From Flavobacteriales bacterium UBA852 (GTDB lineage Bacteria; Bacteroidota; Bacteroidia; Flavobacteriales_E; Vicingaceae): a stretch of 64,000 nt of DNA. The position numbers and the translations under genes are program-made. The stretch is from assembly GCA_002295925.1 (NCBI GenBank), contig DBGO01000002.1, positions 1 through 64,000 on the forward strand, read 5' to 3'. The notes beneath the pieces are model-generated. The model was not told the DNA's origin. It searched no databases and worked only from the letters and a program-made list of their open reading frames with translations. Positions 1 through 9,900 of the stretch are shown one piece after another (position 1 is the stretch's first letter; every line of letters starts with the position of its first letter).

Positions 1-44
1 TAGCCTAAATGCACAACGGGTTTTTCTAATTATTTTCAAAATAA

Positions 45-2453
45 TTAAAACGTAAAAACCAAAGATGCTTTAAGGTTTCTTCCGGGAGCCGAAATTCCCG
101 AACTGTAAGGGCGATAACGCACATCGGTAATATTTTCTATTCCTGCATTAAAGATTAACTTTTCGTAAAAAGTATATTGTGCTTTAAAATTCAATGTAAA
201 CCACTCCGGAACATATGTTTGCCCGTTTTCATCCAAAGCATAGATTTCGGTTTTTCCTTGCTCTTCTACCGATAACTCTTTGTGCAATTTTCCAGCTTGA
301 TATTCAGTATAAAACTGCAAATGCCATTTTTTGTGTTTATAATCGATGCGTGCCACTCCAAAAAGCGGTGCCGCGTGACGTGACGGAGAAACGGTATTGT
401 CGGACATTTCATCTTCTCCCATTTGATAATTTACATTGGTTTTAAAGGTGAAATTTTCGTTCAAAATTATTTTTAATGCTACTTGAGTGCCGTACCGGTA
501 ACTTTTGGCTGCATTTTGCAATGCTTGTACTCGACTCATCTCGCCTTGATACATAATACTGTCTTGTCCGTTTATGGTATAATTACGACGAACAATAGCA
601 TTATCCAAATAAGTATAAAAAAACGAGGTTTCCAATTTTAATGATTTGCCAAACAGTTTTGTAAGACTCACATCGGCATTATAGGCATACTCGGCTTTAA
701 GATTAGGATTAGGCACAACAACCGCTCCGGGTTCGGAATCAAATATTTTACCAATATCATCTACATTTGGGGCGCGAAAGGCAGTTGACAAGTTACTTCC
801 TACAATAAATTTATCGCTTGCTTGCCACACTGCGCCAATGCTTCCGGTAAGTGCCTGATGGTTAATATTTACTGATGAAAATGGTAATGGGAAAACAGAA
901 GTATCAAACTTTGATGAAAGTTGATAATTAGTCACTCTGGCAGCAGATTGAAGGGTAAATTCTTCGGCAATTTTCCATTCATCCATTAAATATGCCGCAT
1001 ACGTTTGCCATAGCGATTTTGGATAACGTGGTGTAGCTTTTACTTTGTCTTGCGTATTTATATTTTCTTGCCATCCGTTGGATAATACATAATTTTGAAC
1101 CGCTTCGGCACCATACATTAATATGTGTTTTTTGTTCAGCGTTTTTATAAAGTCTGCATTCACCGAAAAGGCATCCACTTGCTCTAAATTGATATAACGA
1201 ATGGTGTCATAAAAATTGCGATTGATGCGGCTTTCTTGAAAATATTGGTGTGCCGCTTTAAGCATCATTTTATCAAAATATTTGTTTTGTTGCTCATACG
1301 TTGCCGAAAACCAATTCATCAACCAAATCTGTGGTCCGTAATTCCATTCGCCATAGCGCGGAAGTCCGTTTTTTGTACGGTTATGTCTGTCGTATCGTCC
1401 GTAAGGTGAGGTTTCGGAATAATGAAACGCATATTGTAGCAGCCATTTATTGTTGGGCTTATAACCTATTTTTTGCATAATATTCAGTTGCGAATACGCC
1501 GTGGGAATTTGCAACAATGGGTCGGATTGCTTACGAATGGTATCCGCATCAGCAACACGAACCACATAATAATCTTTTATATACTCTTTTGGTCCGTGAC
1601 TGCCCTGACGTAAGTCGCCATAATTAAACCATGAAACACTTGAGACCGAAGACCATTTCTTTTTAGCCAAATTGACATCAAAATGAAAAGAGTATTCATT
1701 ATTAGCCGAACTGTAACGCGAAGCAAACTTTCCTTTCAGCAGCAAACTGTCGTTTAACGAAAATTGTGGCGTAAGAGTAGAGAAACTCATCACGCCTCCA
1801 ATAGCATCACTGCCATAAATAACCGAGTTGGGCCCGAATAATATTTCGGTATTTTCAATAGAAAAAGGGTCGAGAGAAATAACGTTTTGAATATTCCCGT
1901 ACCGGAAAATTGCAGTATTCATCCGAACACCGTCAACCGAATAGAGCAAACGGTTGGTTGCAAATCCGCGAATCATAGGACTGCCACCGCCTTGTTGACT
2001 TTTTTGAATAAATACTTCGCCTGAAATACCCAATAAATCTGCTGTTGTTTGGGGCGCTTGAAACGTAACCTCTTGGGGAGTAATGACCGATATTTTTACC
2101 GGCGATTTTGACGATTCTTCTTGCCACTTTGTTGCCGAAAATACTAAAACATCAAAATTGTAATTTAAAGGTTGTAATAAAACGATAAATTTTTTCTCTT
2201 TCAGCGATTGATAATTTGTCTTTAGCGTTTGATAACCATATTTGTAGATGAAAATTTCTGCAGTAGTTGAAAAATTGGAAATATCAGCTTCGCCTTGGGC
2301 ATTGGTTTGAACAAACAATTTCGGGTTTTCGGAATAAATGGCTACCAAATCAAGCGGTTTTCCGCTTTGCGCATCTTTTACCGTTATCTTTTGTTGGGCA
2401 AATAATGTTATGGAAAATATGACCAAAAAAGTTGTTACGAAAAATTGTTTCAT
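45..2453 (-). CDS. TonB-dependent outer-membrane receptor
   Basis: An 802-residue outer-membrane receptor that would import a ligand with energy from TonB/ExbBD. Residues 1-19 are a signal peptide ending in FAQ. Residues 20-95 look like the carboxypeptidase-regulatory-like domain common in Bacteroidota receptors. A plug follows (about 105-230), with the motif MIRGFATNRLLYSVDGVR and then IENTEILFGPNSVIYGSDAIGGV, which resemble heme/hemoglobin-type receptors. The rest is a barrel ending in aromatic FTF. It is a single gene with no SusD-like partner, which argues against a glycan-uptake locus. The substrate is not determinable; heme or a metal chelate is a guess from plug similarity. Confidence 0.9.
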   Translation of the reverse strand: MKQFFVTTFLVIFSITLFAQQKITVKDAQSGKPLDLVAIYSENPKLFVQTNAQGEADISNFSTTAEIFIYKYGYQTLKTNYQSLKEKKFIVLLQPLNYNFDVLVFSATKWQEESSKSPVKISVITPQEVTFQAPQTTADLLGISGEVFIQKSQQGGGSPMIRGFATNRLLYSVDGVRMNTAIFRYGNIQNVISLDPFSIENTEILFGPNSVIYGSDAIGGVMSFSTLTPQFSLNDSLLLKGKFASRYSSANNEYSFHFDVNLAKKKWSSVSSVSWFNYGDLRQGSHGPKEYIKDYYVVRVADADTIRKQSDPLLQIPTAYSQLNIMQKIGYKPNNKWLLQYAFHYSETSPYGRYDRHNRTKNGLPRYGEWNYGPQIWLMNWFSATYEQQNKYFDKMMLKAAHQYFQESRINRNFYDTIRYINLEQVDAFSVNADFIKTLNKKHILMYGAEAVQNYVLSNGWQENINTQDKVKATPRYPKSLWQTYAAYLMDEWKIAEEFTLQSAARVTNYQLSSKFDTSVFPLPFSSVNINHQALTGSIGAVWQASDKFIVGSNLSTAFRAPNVDDIGKIFDSEPGAVVVPNPNLKAEYAYNADVSLTKLFGKSLKLETSFFYTYLDNAIVRRNYTINGQDSIMYQGEMSRVQALQNAAKSYRYGTQVALKIILNENFTFKTNVNYQMGEDEMSDNTVSPSRHAAPLFGVARIDYKHKKWHLQFYTEYQAGKLHKELSVEEQGKTEIYALDENGQTYVPEWFTLNFKAQYTFYEKLIFNAGIENITDVRYRPYSSGISAPGRNLKASLVFTF

Positions 2454-2502
2454 CTTACCTTATTTCCCAAGTGATTTAAAATTCATGTAAAATTGGTACT
2501 TT

Positions 2503-3216
2503 TTAACATTCAACCTCATTTTCCTTTATTTTTTCTTTTGCCCACTGTAAAGCCAATTGCAACTGTTCTTGCGGTGTAAGATTAGAGTTATCCAAAATTT
2601 TTGCATCCTGTGGTTGAGTCAAAGGGTTTACTTTTCTGTGTGTATCATCATAATCTCTTTTTTCAAGATTATCCAACACTTCTTGCAAAGTAATATTCAC
2701 TCCTTTTTTCTTAAGCTCTTCGAAACGCCGTTGTGCTCTTATTTTTTTATCGGCAGTCATAAATATTTTTAATTCGGCATCGGGCAAAACAACACTGCCA
2801 ATATCCCTGCCATCCATTACTACTCCTTTGTTTTGGGCAATGCGCTGCTGAATATGATGCAATTTTTGGCGCACCTCCGGAATTTGACTTATTTTACTTA
2901 CAATCTCCGACACGGCAATATTGTTTCTTATTTCATCTTCAACATTTTCATTATTTAAACAAGTATAAATTTTATCCGAATAATTGTCGTATTGAAAACT
3001 GATATCAATGTTCGGAAGTTCTTCTATCAACCGTTTGGCATCTACTTTACCGTTTTTTACCAAGCCGTTGCGAATGGCATATAAGGCAATGGCACGATAC
3101 ATTGAGCCCGAATCAACATAAATATATCCTAATGCTTTTGCCAATTGCTTGGCCAACGTACTCTTGCCGCAAGATGAATACCCATCTATCGCTATATTAA
3201 TTTTTTTCGCGTTCAT
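2503..3216 (-). CDS. cmk: Cytidylate kinase
   Basis: CMP/dCMP kinase of 237 residues, making CDP/dCDP from CMP/dCMP and ATP in the cytosol. The P-loop GYSSCGKST is at residues 12-20, the substrate-binding YVDSGSMYRA segment follows, and DGRDIGSVVLPDAELKIF (about 136-153) is the typical NMP-binding and core motif of the family. Length matches bacterial Cmk. The start overlaps the end of porQ by 20 bp on the same strand, so the two are probably co-transcribed and translationally coupled. Confidence 0.95.
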   Translation of the reverse strand: MNAKKINIAIDGYSSCGKSTLAKQLAKALGYIYVDSGSMYRAIALYAIRNGLVKNGKVDAKRLIEELPNIDISFQYDNYSDKIYTCLNNENVEDEIRNNIAVSEIVSKISQIPEVRQKLHHIQQRIAQNKGVVMDGRDIGSVVLPDAELKIFMTADKKIRAQRRFEELKKKGVNITLQEVLDNLEKRDYDDTHRKVNPLTQPQDAKILDNSNLTPQEQLQLALQWAKEKIKENEVEC

Positions 3217-4276
3217 TATAATATGTTTTTTCGCCTCGTTTGGAAATATTTCCCACCAATGTAGAAATTGTAAAATAATGTGTTGTTCCGGCCAAATGAT
3301 AATTTGCCAAAGAATAACTGAATTTAAATTTTGATATTTTAAACGATGTTCCTAAGCTTATCCCAACCAATCCGGTTTTGTTGGCGTATTTCATTTCTTG
3401 CCTGCGCAAAAAATTATATCCGAATCGAATAGCGAAATTTTTTGAAGGAATAAATTCTGTTCCGATAATAAAATGTGTGATTATTTTTTTGTAAAACGGT
3501 AATTTTTGCTTTACCTCAACCTCTTGTCCAAAAGCATCAATTTGAGTGATTGTTTGTGTAGTATCAAATGCTACAAGGTTAAATGTTTGAAGATTGTGAG
3601 CCGTAAGCGACAGTCTGATGGGCGTGTGTGCTACTTTTTTGCTTACTCCTACGGTCAAATTGGGCTGCACAGGTTCTCTGTTTCCTTTCACATAAGGTTT
3701 TATCTGCATCCCAACATTTGAAAGTGTAATACCCGACGACCATCCGGAAGAATCATTTTGATAAACCGCACCCAAATCAAATACCAAGCCCACCGAAAGA
3801 TAATTGTAATACGATGAAAGCACCGGCTTAAAATTTGCTCCTGCCGACCAGTATTTATTCATTTTTTTGCCATAGCCGAATGAAAGTATATAATCTGCCG
3901 CATTGAAACTCCCAATTTGCTCTCCTCCAGGAGTGGTTTCGTTAAATTTACCGTAATTGGCATATTGCATTGACAAGGAAAAAACCTTTTGCGTATCATT
4001 GGCAAAAACATACCCAACATTGCCAAAATTTATATCACCAATATAATTGATGTAAGATAGAGTCAGAAAGCCCGACATTTTTTGAGTAAGCGATGCCGGA
4101 TTACGAAATGCTCCTTCAATATTATCATCTCGCACAGAAATAAAATCGCCGCCCAAGGCTGCTTGTTGAGCAGTAAAAGGTATGTTTAAAAAATCATACG
4201 TTCCTTGTCCGCCAAGTTGAGCTTTTAAAGGCAATAACGCCAACAATGTAAGTAAGCTTGTTAAAAGAGTCTTCAT
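3197..4276 (-). CDS. porQ: Type IX secretion system protein PorQ
   Basis: Predicted outer-membrane barrel of 359 residues and T9SS component; in Porphyromonas PorQ works with PorU/PorV/PorZ on the cell-surface attachment complex. I chose the ATG at 4276 because it gives a clean signal peptide (MKTLLTSLLTLLALLPLKAQ); the longer start at 4300 adds eight residues. The mature N-terminus GGQGTYDFLNIPFTAQQAAL and the motif GGDFISVRDDNIEGAFRNP match the PorQ/PorV-like family. It is upstream of and overlaps cmk. The call rests on remembered family features, not a search. Confidence 0.85.
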   Translation of the reverse strand: MKTLLTSLLTLLALLPLKAQLGGQGTYDFLNIPFTAQQAALGGDFISVRDDNIEGAFRNPASLTQKMSGFLTLSYINYIGDINFGNVGYVFANDTQKVFSLSMQYANYGKFNETTPGGEQIGSFNAADYILSFGYGKKMNKYWSAGANFKPVLSSYYNYLSVGLVFDLGAVYQNDSSGWSSGITLSNVGMQIKPYVKGNREPVQPNLTVGVSKKVAHTPIRLSLTAHNLQTFNLVAFDTTQTITQIDAFGQEVEVKQKLPFYKKIITHFIIGTEFIPSKNFAIRFGYNFLRRQEMKYANKTGLVGISLGTSFKISKFKFSYSLANYHLAGTTHYFTISTLVGNISKRGEKTYYNEREKN

Positions 4277-4355
4277 AAAATATTTGGCTAAAATACGCAT
4301 AAAAACCTTTTTTATTGTTCTATTTTGTAACTTCGCTTTTTAAAATTTTTGAATT

Positions 4356-5315
4356 ATGGCTGTATATCTTCCATTTGAAGAACCAATAAAAGAATTAGAG
4401 GAACAACTAGAGAAAAATATCAAACTTCAGAAAGAAAAAGGAGTTGACACAACAGAAATTATTTTACAAATAGAAAAGAAAATTGACGAAACACGCAAGC
4501 AAATCTATTCTAACTTAACTCCTTGGCAGCGTGTATTGGTTTCGCGTCATCCCGAAAGACCATACACACTCAGTTATATTGAGTATTTAACCAAAGGAAA
4601 TTTTATAGAATTACACGGCGACAGAGGAGTAAAAGACGACAAAGCAATGGTTGGCGGCATTGGTGAAATTGAAGGTCATCAAGTAGTGTTAATCGGGCAA
4701 CAAAAAGGAGTAAATACAAAAATGCGTCAATATCGAAACTTTGGTATGCCCAATCCCGAAGGATACAGAAAAGCTTTGCGTTTAATGAAATTAGCCGAAA
4801 AATTCAACAAGCCTGTTATTACGTTTATCGACACACCGGGCGCATATCCCGGAATTGAAGCCGAAGAGCGCGGACAAGGTGAAGCCATTGCCCGTAATTT
4901 AATGGAAATGGCAAATCTTAAAGTACCGATTATTTGCATTGTTATTGGCGAAGGTGCATCAGGTGGTGCTTTAGGTATCGGTGTAGGAAATAAAGTTTAT
5001 ATGCTTGAAAATACGTGGTATTCCGTTATTTCTCCGGAGTCGTGTTCAACTATTTTGTGGCGAACAGCCGACTACAAAGAAAAAGCTGCAGAAGCATTGA
5101 AACTTACGGCACAAGACATGTACAAAAACAAACTTATTGACGGCATCATTAAAGAACCCGTAGGCGGTGCTCATACCAATCCGGAAGAAACCTTTGAAAA
5201 CGTAAAGAAAGTTGTGTTAAAAGATTTAAAACAACTTAAAAAAATAAGTCCGGAAAAATTAGCCGAAGAACGCATTAATAAGTTTTGTGCCATGGGCGTT
5301 GTAAACGAAGAATAA
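4356..5315 (+). CDS. accA: Acetyl-CoA carboxylase carboxyltransferase subunit alpha
   Basis: A 319-residue carboxyltransferase alpha subunit which, with AccD, transfers CO2 from biotin to acetyl-CoA to make malonyl-CoA for fatty acid synthesis. An N-terminal coiled region (10-50, LEEQLEKNIKLQKEKG) precedes the crotonase-fold domain. Diagnostic segments are ELHGDRGVKDDKAMVGGIG, IDTPGAYPGIEAEERGQGEA and IGEGASGGALGIG (oxyanion-hole glycines). Full length. It runs divergently from porQ-cmk and is followed after 12 bp by a fumarylacetoacetase-fold gene. Confidence 0.96.
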   Translation: MAVYLPFEEPIKELEEQLEKNIKLQKEKGVDTTEIILQIEKKIDETRKQIYSNLTPWQRVLVSRHPERPYTLSYIEYLTKGNFIELHGDRGVKDDKAMVGGIGEIEGHQVVLIGQQKGVNTKMRQYRNFGMPNPEGYRKALRLMKLAEKFNKPVITFIDTPGAYPGIEAEERGQGEAIARNLMEMANLKVPIICIVIGEGASGGALGIGVGNKVYMLENTWYSVISPESCSTILWRTADYKEKAAEALKLTAQDMYKNKLIDGIIKEPVGGAHTNPEETFENVKKVVLKDLKQLKKISPEKLAEERINKFCAMGVVNEE

Positions 5316-5327
5316 ACGTATGCACGT

Positions 5328-5942
5328 ATGAAAATTATTTGCATAGGCAGAAATTATGCTAACCACGCAAAGGAACTGAACAACAAGATTCCCGAAGAAC
5401 CGGTATTCTTTTTAAAACCCGAAACGGCATTATTGCCCAAAAGAAATCCGTTTGTCTATCCGAGTTTTAGTAATGATGTGCATTACGAAACGGAAATAGT
5501 TGTTCGCATAAATCGCTTGGGAAAACATATTCACGAACAATTTGCGCATAAATATTACAATGAAATTGGAATAGGCATTGACTTTACGGCTCGTGATGTT
5601 CAATCGGAATTAAAAAAGAAAGGTTTACCGTGGGAAAAAGCCAAAGCGTTTGACGGGTCAGCTCCTGTAGGTCATAAATTTATACCTGTCAATCAATTTG
5701 ATGATGTTCAGAATATCAATTTCAGTTTGAAAGTAAACGGAGAAACTCGTCAAAAAGGTAATACCAAAGATATGCTTTTTGGTATAAACCAGATTATTGC
5801 CTATGTTTCGCAATTCATTACCTTAAAAATTGGCGATTTGATTTTCACAGGCACCCCCGAAGGTGTTGGACCGGTTAAAATTGACGATACATTGGAATGT
5901 TTTATTGAAGAAGAACCAATGTTAAAATTCAAGGTTAAGTAA
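5328..5942 (+). CDS. Fumarylacetoacetate hydrolase-family protein
   Basis: A 204-residue single-domain FAH-fold enzyme. IICIGRNYANHAKELNN opens the fold; HYETEIVVRI carries the E-x-E metal ligands, GIDFTARDVQ the downstream acid, and TGTPEGVGPV the typical C-terminal loop. Related short proteins act as oxaloacetate decarboxylases/tautomerases or acylpyruvate hydrolases; the reaction here cannot be chosen from sequence. The ATG is 12 bp after accA, so co-transcription is likely. Confidence 0.85.
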   Translation: MKIICIGRNYANHAKELNNKIPEEPVFFLKPETALLPKRNPFVYPSFSNDVHYETEIVVRINRLGKHIHEQFAHKYYNEIGIGIDFTARDVQSELKKKGLPWEKAKAFDGSAPVGHKFIPVNQFDDVQNINFSLKVNGETRQKGNTKDMLFGINQIIAYVSQFITLKIGDLIFTGTPEGVGPVKIDDTLECFIEEEPMLKFKVK

Positions 5943-6032
5943 ATGAAAAATCAAGGTGTTTTTCATTTGGCTTCGATATTTATTTTGCCGGTTTTGGTTA
6001 TGTTAATTTTTTTTCGCCTTGGTTGTGGGTAA
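5943..6032 (+). pseudogene. Possible remnant of a small membrane protein gene
   Basis: An ATG directly after the stop of the FAH-family gene opens a 29-codon frame that is one hydrophobic helix (VFHLASIFILPVLVMLIFF). After its stop, a different frame at about 6043-6096 reads GLTFAILLFFLLKKIKD before a stop, which looks like a second membrane helix with a basic end. The pair would fit a two-helix membrane protein broken by a frameshift, or simply chance in AT-rich DNA. No family recognised. Confidence 0.25.
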
Positions 6033-6086
6033 AACTTCTTTAGGGATTAACTTTTGCTATTCTGCTGTTTTTCTTACTTAAAAAAA

Positions 6087-6944
6087 TTAAAGATTAGCAT
6101 TATTCCGATGATATTCAACCAATTGATTAACCGGCTGATTGGTTACGGTTCCCATTCTCAAATCGTATTTTTTTAAATTTTCATTTAATTCATCTTTAAA
6201 AAAATAAGCTACCGAACCACAAAAACCAATGTTTTTTTCCTCTGAGTGATAAGGCAAAATATGTTTTTGAATAAATGCAGAAAAGGCAGCATCAACAATT
6301 TCCTTTACCTGCCGAACCATTATATTTTGCTTAATAAAAGGCGAAACGGAAGCTAAAAAACGATTTGGTAAAGTTTTTTTGTAAATGTGTTCAATAATTT
6401 CATCATCGGATAATTTTATATATCGCTTGAAATTTTCTTTCACCACTTGGGGCAATTCGTTATAAAAATAAGCTTGCAAAAATCGTTTTCCTAAGTCAGT
6501 GCCGCTTCCTTCATCGCCAAGTACATAGCCCAAAGCAGGGATGTTTTGTGTGATTTTTTCGCCATTATACAAACAAGAGTTTGAGCCGGTTCCTAAAATA
6601 CACGCTACGCCTCTATTTTTACCCAAAACCGCACGAGCCGCTCCCAACATATCTGAGGCAACTTCAACTTTCTTTGCTTTTTTAAAGAATGATTTTAACG
6701 TGTTTTGCATTTCCAAAATTTTATCATTTGTCGACAATCCTGCGCCATAGAAATATATTGCCTCAATGAGGTTGTCGGAAACGACAATTGCTTGAAGTTC
6801 TTTGCTTTGGCTTAACTCATCAATCATTTCTTTTGGCGACATAAAATAAGGATTCAACCCTTTTGTTGAAGTGCTTATGACATTCCCCTCTTGAGCAATA
6901 CGCCAATCGGTTTTGGTAGAACCCGAGTCTGCAACAATAATCAT
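6087..6944 (-). CDS. BadF/BadG/BcrA/BcrD-family ATPase, N-acetylglucosamine kinase-like
   Basis: A 285-residue actin-fold (ASKHA) sugar kinase. ADSGSTKTDWRI at residues 4-15 is the phosphate-1 loop, GTGSNSCLYNG the phosphate-2 loop and GDEGSGTDLGKRFL the linked sugar-site motif; these match bacterial N-acetylglucosamine kinases. It would phosphorylate an amino sugar in the cytosol, for example GlcNAc recovered from the wall. The start is 10 bp downstream of the large secreted protease gene on the same strand, so the two probably share a transcript, though no functional link is evident. Confidence 0.82.
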   Translation of the reverse strand: MIIVADSGSTKTDWRIAQEGNVISTSTKGLNPYFMSPKEMIDELSQSKELQAIVVSDNLIEAIYFYGAGLSTNDKILEMQNTLKSFFKKAKKVEVASDMLGAARAVLGKNRGVACILGTGSNSCLYNGEKITQNIPALGYVLGDEGSGTDLGKRFLQAYFYNELPQVVKENFKRYIKLSDDEIIEHIYKKTLPNRFLASVSPFIKQNIMVRQVKEIVDAAFSAFIQKHILPYHSEEKNIGFCGSVAYFFKDELNENLKKYDLRMGTVTNQPVNQLVEYHRNNANL

Positions 6945-6954
6945 AAATGCTGAA

Positions 6955-9900
6955 TTATTTTTGAATGATTAATCGTTTGGTTTCATTTACTTCTTCACCT
7001 TTAATGGTAATAAAATATACACCGACTGCCAAATTTTTAACCGACAAAGTTATTTGATTACTTGACGGCTTATACGATTCAACAACTTTTCCTGAAACAT
7101 CAGTAATCAAAATATTATTTATTTTTTTATTGGAAGAAATGGTTAATTCATCATTCGCAGGATTCGGATACATTTTTACAGAACTTACCGTGTTAATTTC
7201 TTCGATAGTGGTCAAATCCGAGATAGAAATATCATCAAGCGCAATATCACTTCGATAAAAATCACCTGTTACACCAACAAATTGAATTTGTATGGTTTGA
7301 TTCAGAAAATCGTTTAAATTGATTGTTTCGGGAAACCAAAAATTACCCTGATCATCCACCACTGAAAATACCGTTGCAAAAGTATCAGGTGAAATTACAT
7401 TGACTTGCATACTGCCCATATCCAATCCATACATATGATAAGCAAATTTCAAAGCCGGCAACTGCGCTCCACTCAAATCGATACACGATGATTGTAATAT
7501 AGCGCGCTTAAAATTACAACTTGATGAAGCTTCTGTGTAAATATATTTTCCACTGCTTGTCCCGGGATTGTAATCGGTGGAAGGTCCTGTATTGCTTGAC
7601 GGCGTACTGCCGGAATTGACACGCCAATCAATATCGTCATTTACCAGATTGGCTAAATTATCCCATTTACCTGACAAATTGCAATTGGTAGCTTCGCAAT
7701 CTGATGTGTTATTGCATAAAAATTGACTTTCAAAATCTTCATTAAATTGCGTGTAAGAATAGCTTGGATAATTCACCACATTAAAATCAATGTTTAAGGT
7801 GTCATTATAAGGGTTTCCATCGCCGGAATAAGCAATATAAATTTGTAAAGAATTATTCCCCGAAATTGCAGGCGAACCGCTTGTAAATTGATAGAGCATT
7901 GAATCACCGGGATTTAACATTGATGTTATTACCTCGTTGATAACTGAACCATTATTTAACTGATAAGAAATTGGAATGGATGATACGGATGACAACCCTT
8001 CATTTTTTACTTTTACAATGGGTTTTAAGGTATTCATAACACAAGAACCGAAAGTCCCGTTTTGAAACGGAAAAACCTCTTCAACAGCAATATCATAAGG
8101 AATTTGACAACCAAAAGTGCCGGGTTGTTTATTTATTGCTATTGCTCTCCTGCCGACAATTCCATTATTTCCCAATGCTTTAACACTTACCCAATATTCT
8201 TGAGTATTGATGGTATTATGAAAAACATATTGTGTAGCATTGGTAACATCAACCGAATCCATATATTTTTGTCCGAGCATACTTACCTCGTATTGCGTTG
8301 CACCCGACACAGGCGACCAGCTTAATTGAAACGAATCAACACAAGCCCAATCGAGTTGCAAATTTTGCGGCACATCAATTATGGTAAACGGCTCAATGCT
8401 TTCACTTTGCGAAGTGCCCTGTGTTAAACGAATTTTGCTTTGCCCCGAAATTACATTAGGAACAGTCCAGTTGTAATACATTAAACTGCCACTAACTGTC
8501 GATAAGGTGTTCCAAGTCGCACCGTTGTCTGTAGTGTATTCCACCAAAACAGATGTAGATTTATCACTTCTGTCCCAACGAATTGTTTGTGTTTCTCCGG
8601 GAACAAATGCCTCACCACCCAAAGGATAGGTTAATTGAATATCATTTGTGCGGTATTCATATACCACATAATATTTTTGATTGCCTTGTGCAACAGCTGT
8701 TCCGTTAACCGATAATGTATAATTACCTTGCACAGGATTGGTAATAGTAATCTGCTCCATATTATTGAGTGTATCAACTCCTTGTACCGCCGGATTATTA
8801 AGTGTCGTAGCATTTGGTGTAGGGTCTAAAACCCAAGGATAAGTGGTGTTAGATGAAGGATCGGTTAACGTAATATCCAAATCATTGATTAATGCCAAAG
8901 AAGCATTTGCGGCAGCAGCCGGATCGGTCCAATAAACCATTACACGAAGCTCTACAGTATTGGCAGGAACTGTCAAAGTATGAGTATTAGTAGCGTTAAG
9001 CGAAACAGAATCTGTAAAATAATTACCATTTTCGATGCATTCAACGGCTCGCTTGGCATTTACTCTGCCCCATCCGTGTTTAAAATCAGGACCGGGATTA
9101 CCTAAATCTTCAGCCGTATTGAGCAAAATAGCTTTTATCAAACCGGCATCAGGGTCTTGTCCGCCATTTAACGAACGGAAAGCATGATACAAATCGGCAA
9201 GTGTTCCGCTAATACCTGGGCAAGCCATTGATGTTCCGCTTTTATTTACATACGAATTAGGATCGGTAGTTGAATAAACATTTGTTCCTACGGCACATAT
9301 ATCCGGTTTTATCCGTCCGTCCGTTGCAGGGCCTCTACTGCTCGAACTTGACAATACATCCAAATACGAAAGATTGCCCACAGCTATTACATTTTTACCG
9401 CTTTTGTTTCCTCCGGTAATATTTCCCCAGCCCGAGCCGGCACCATACCCACAATCTGAAGAGCCACTATTCCCTGCCGAAAATACATGCATTAATGCAG
9501 GATAATCGATAACTTGCTGGTCAACTAAATTGGCAAAACTTGTATAGCCGGCATTACAACCATTCCCATACGATGTAGAGGTAATGCGTACATTTCGTGT
9601 AGGATAATCGGTGGGAGCATTATATATGTTATCGAATGGGTCGTAAACAATCAAATCACTGCCCGGCGCCATGCCTTCAACCGTTGGGTCAAGATTTCCT
9701 GCGCCCATAATAATTCCGGCAACATGGTCGCCATGATCTCCACTGTTTGAGGTTACAGCCGTTTGGTCGGTTCTGCCTTGATAATCGATATGTGGTCCAA
9801 TTATGCCATCATCACCTAATGAAACCACTACTCCTGTTCCATCATATTTTCTGCCTCCGCTATAAGATGAATTGACAACATTTATACGATGATTGGTTCT

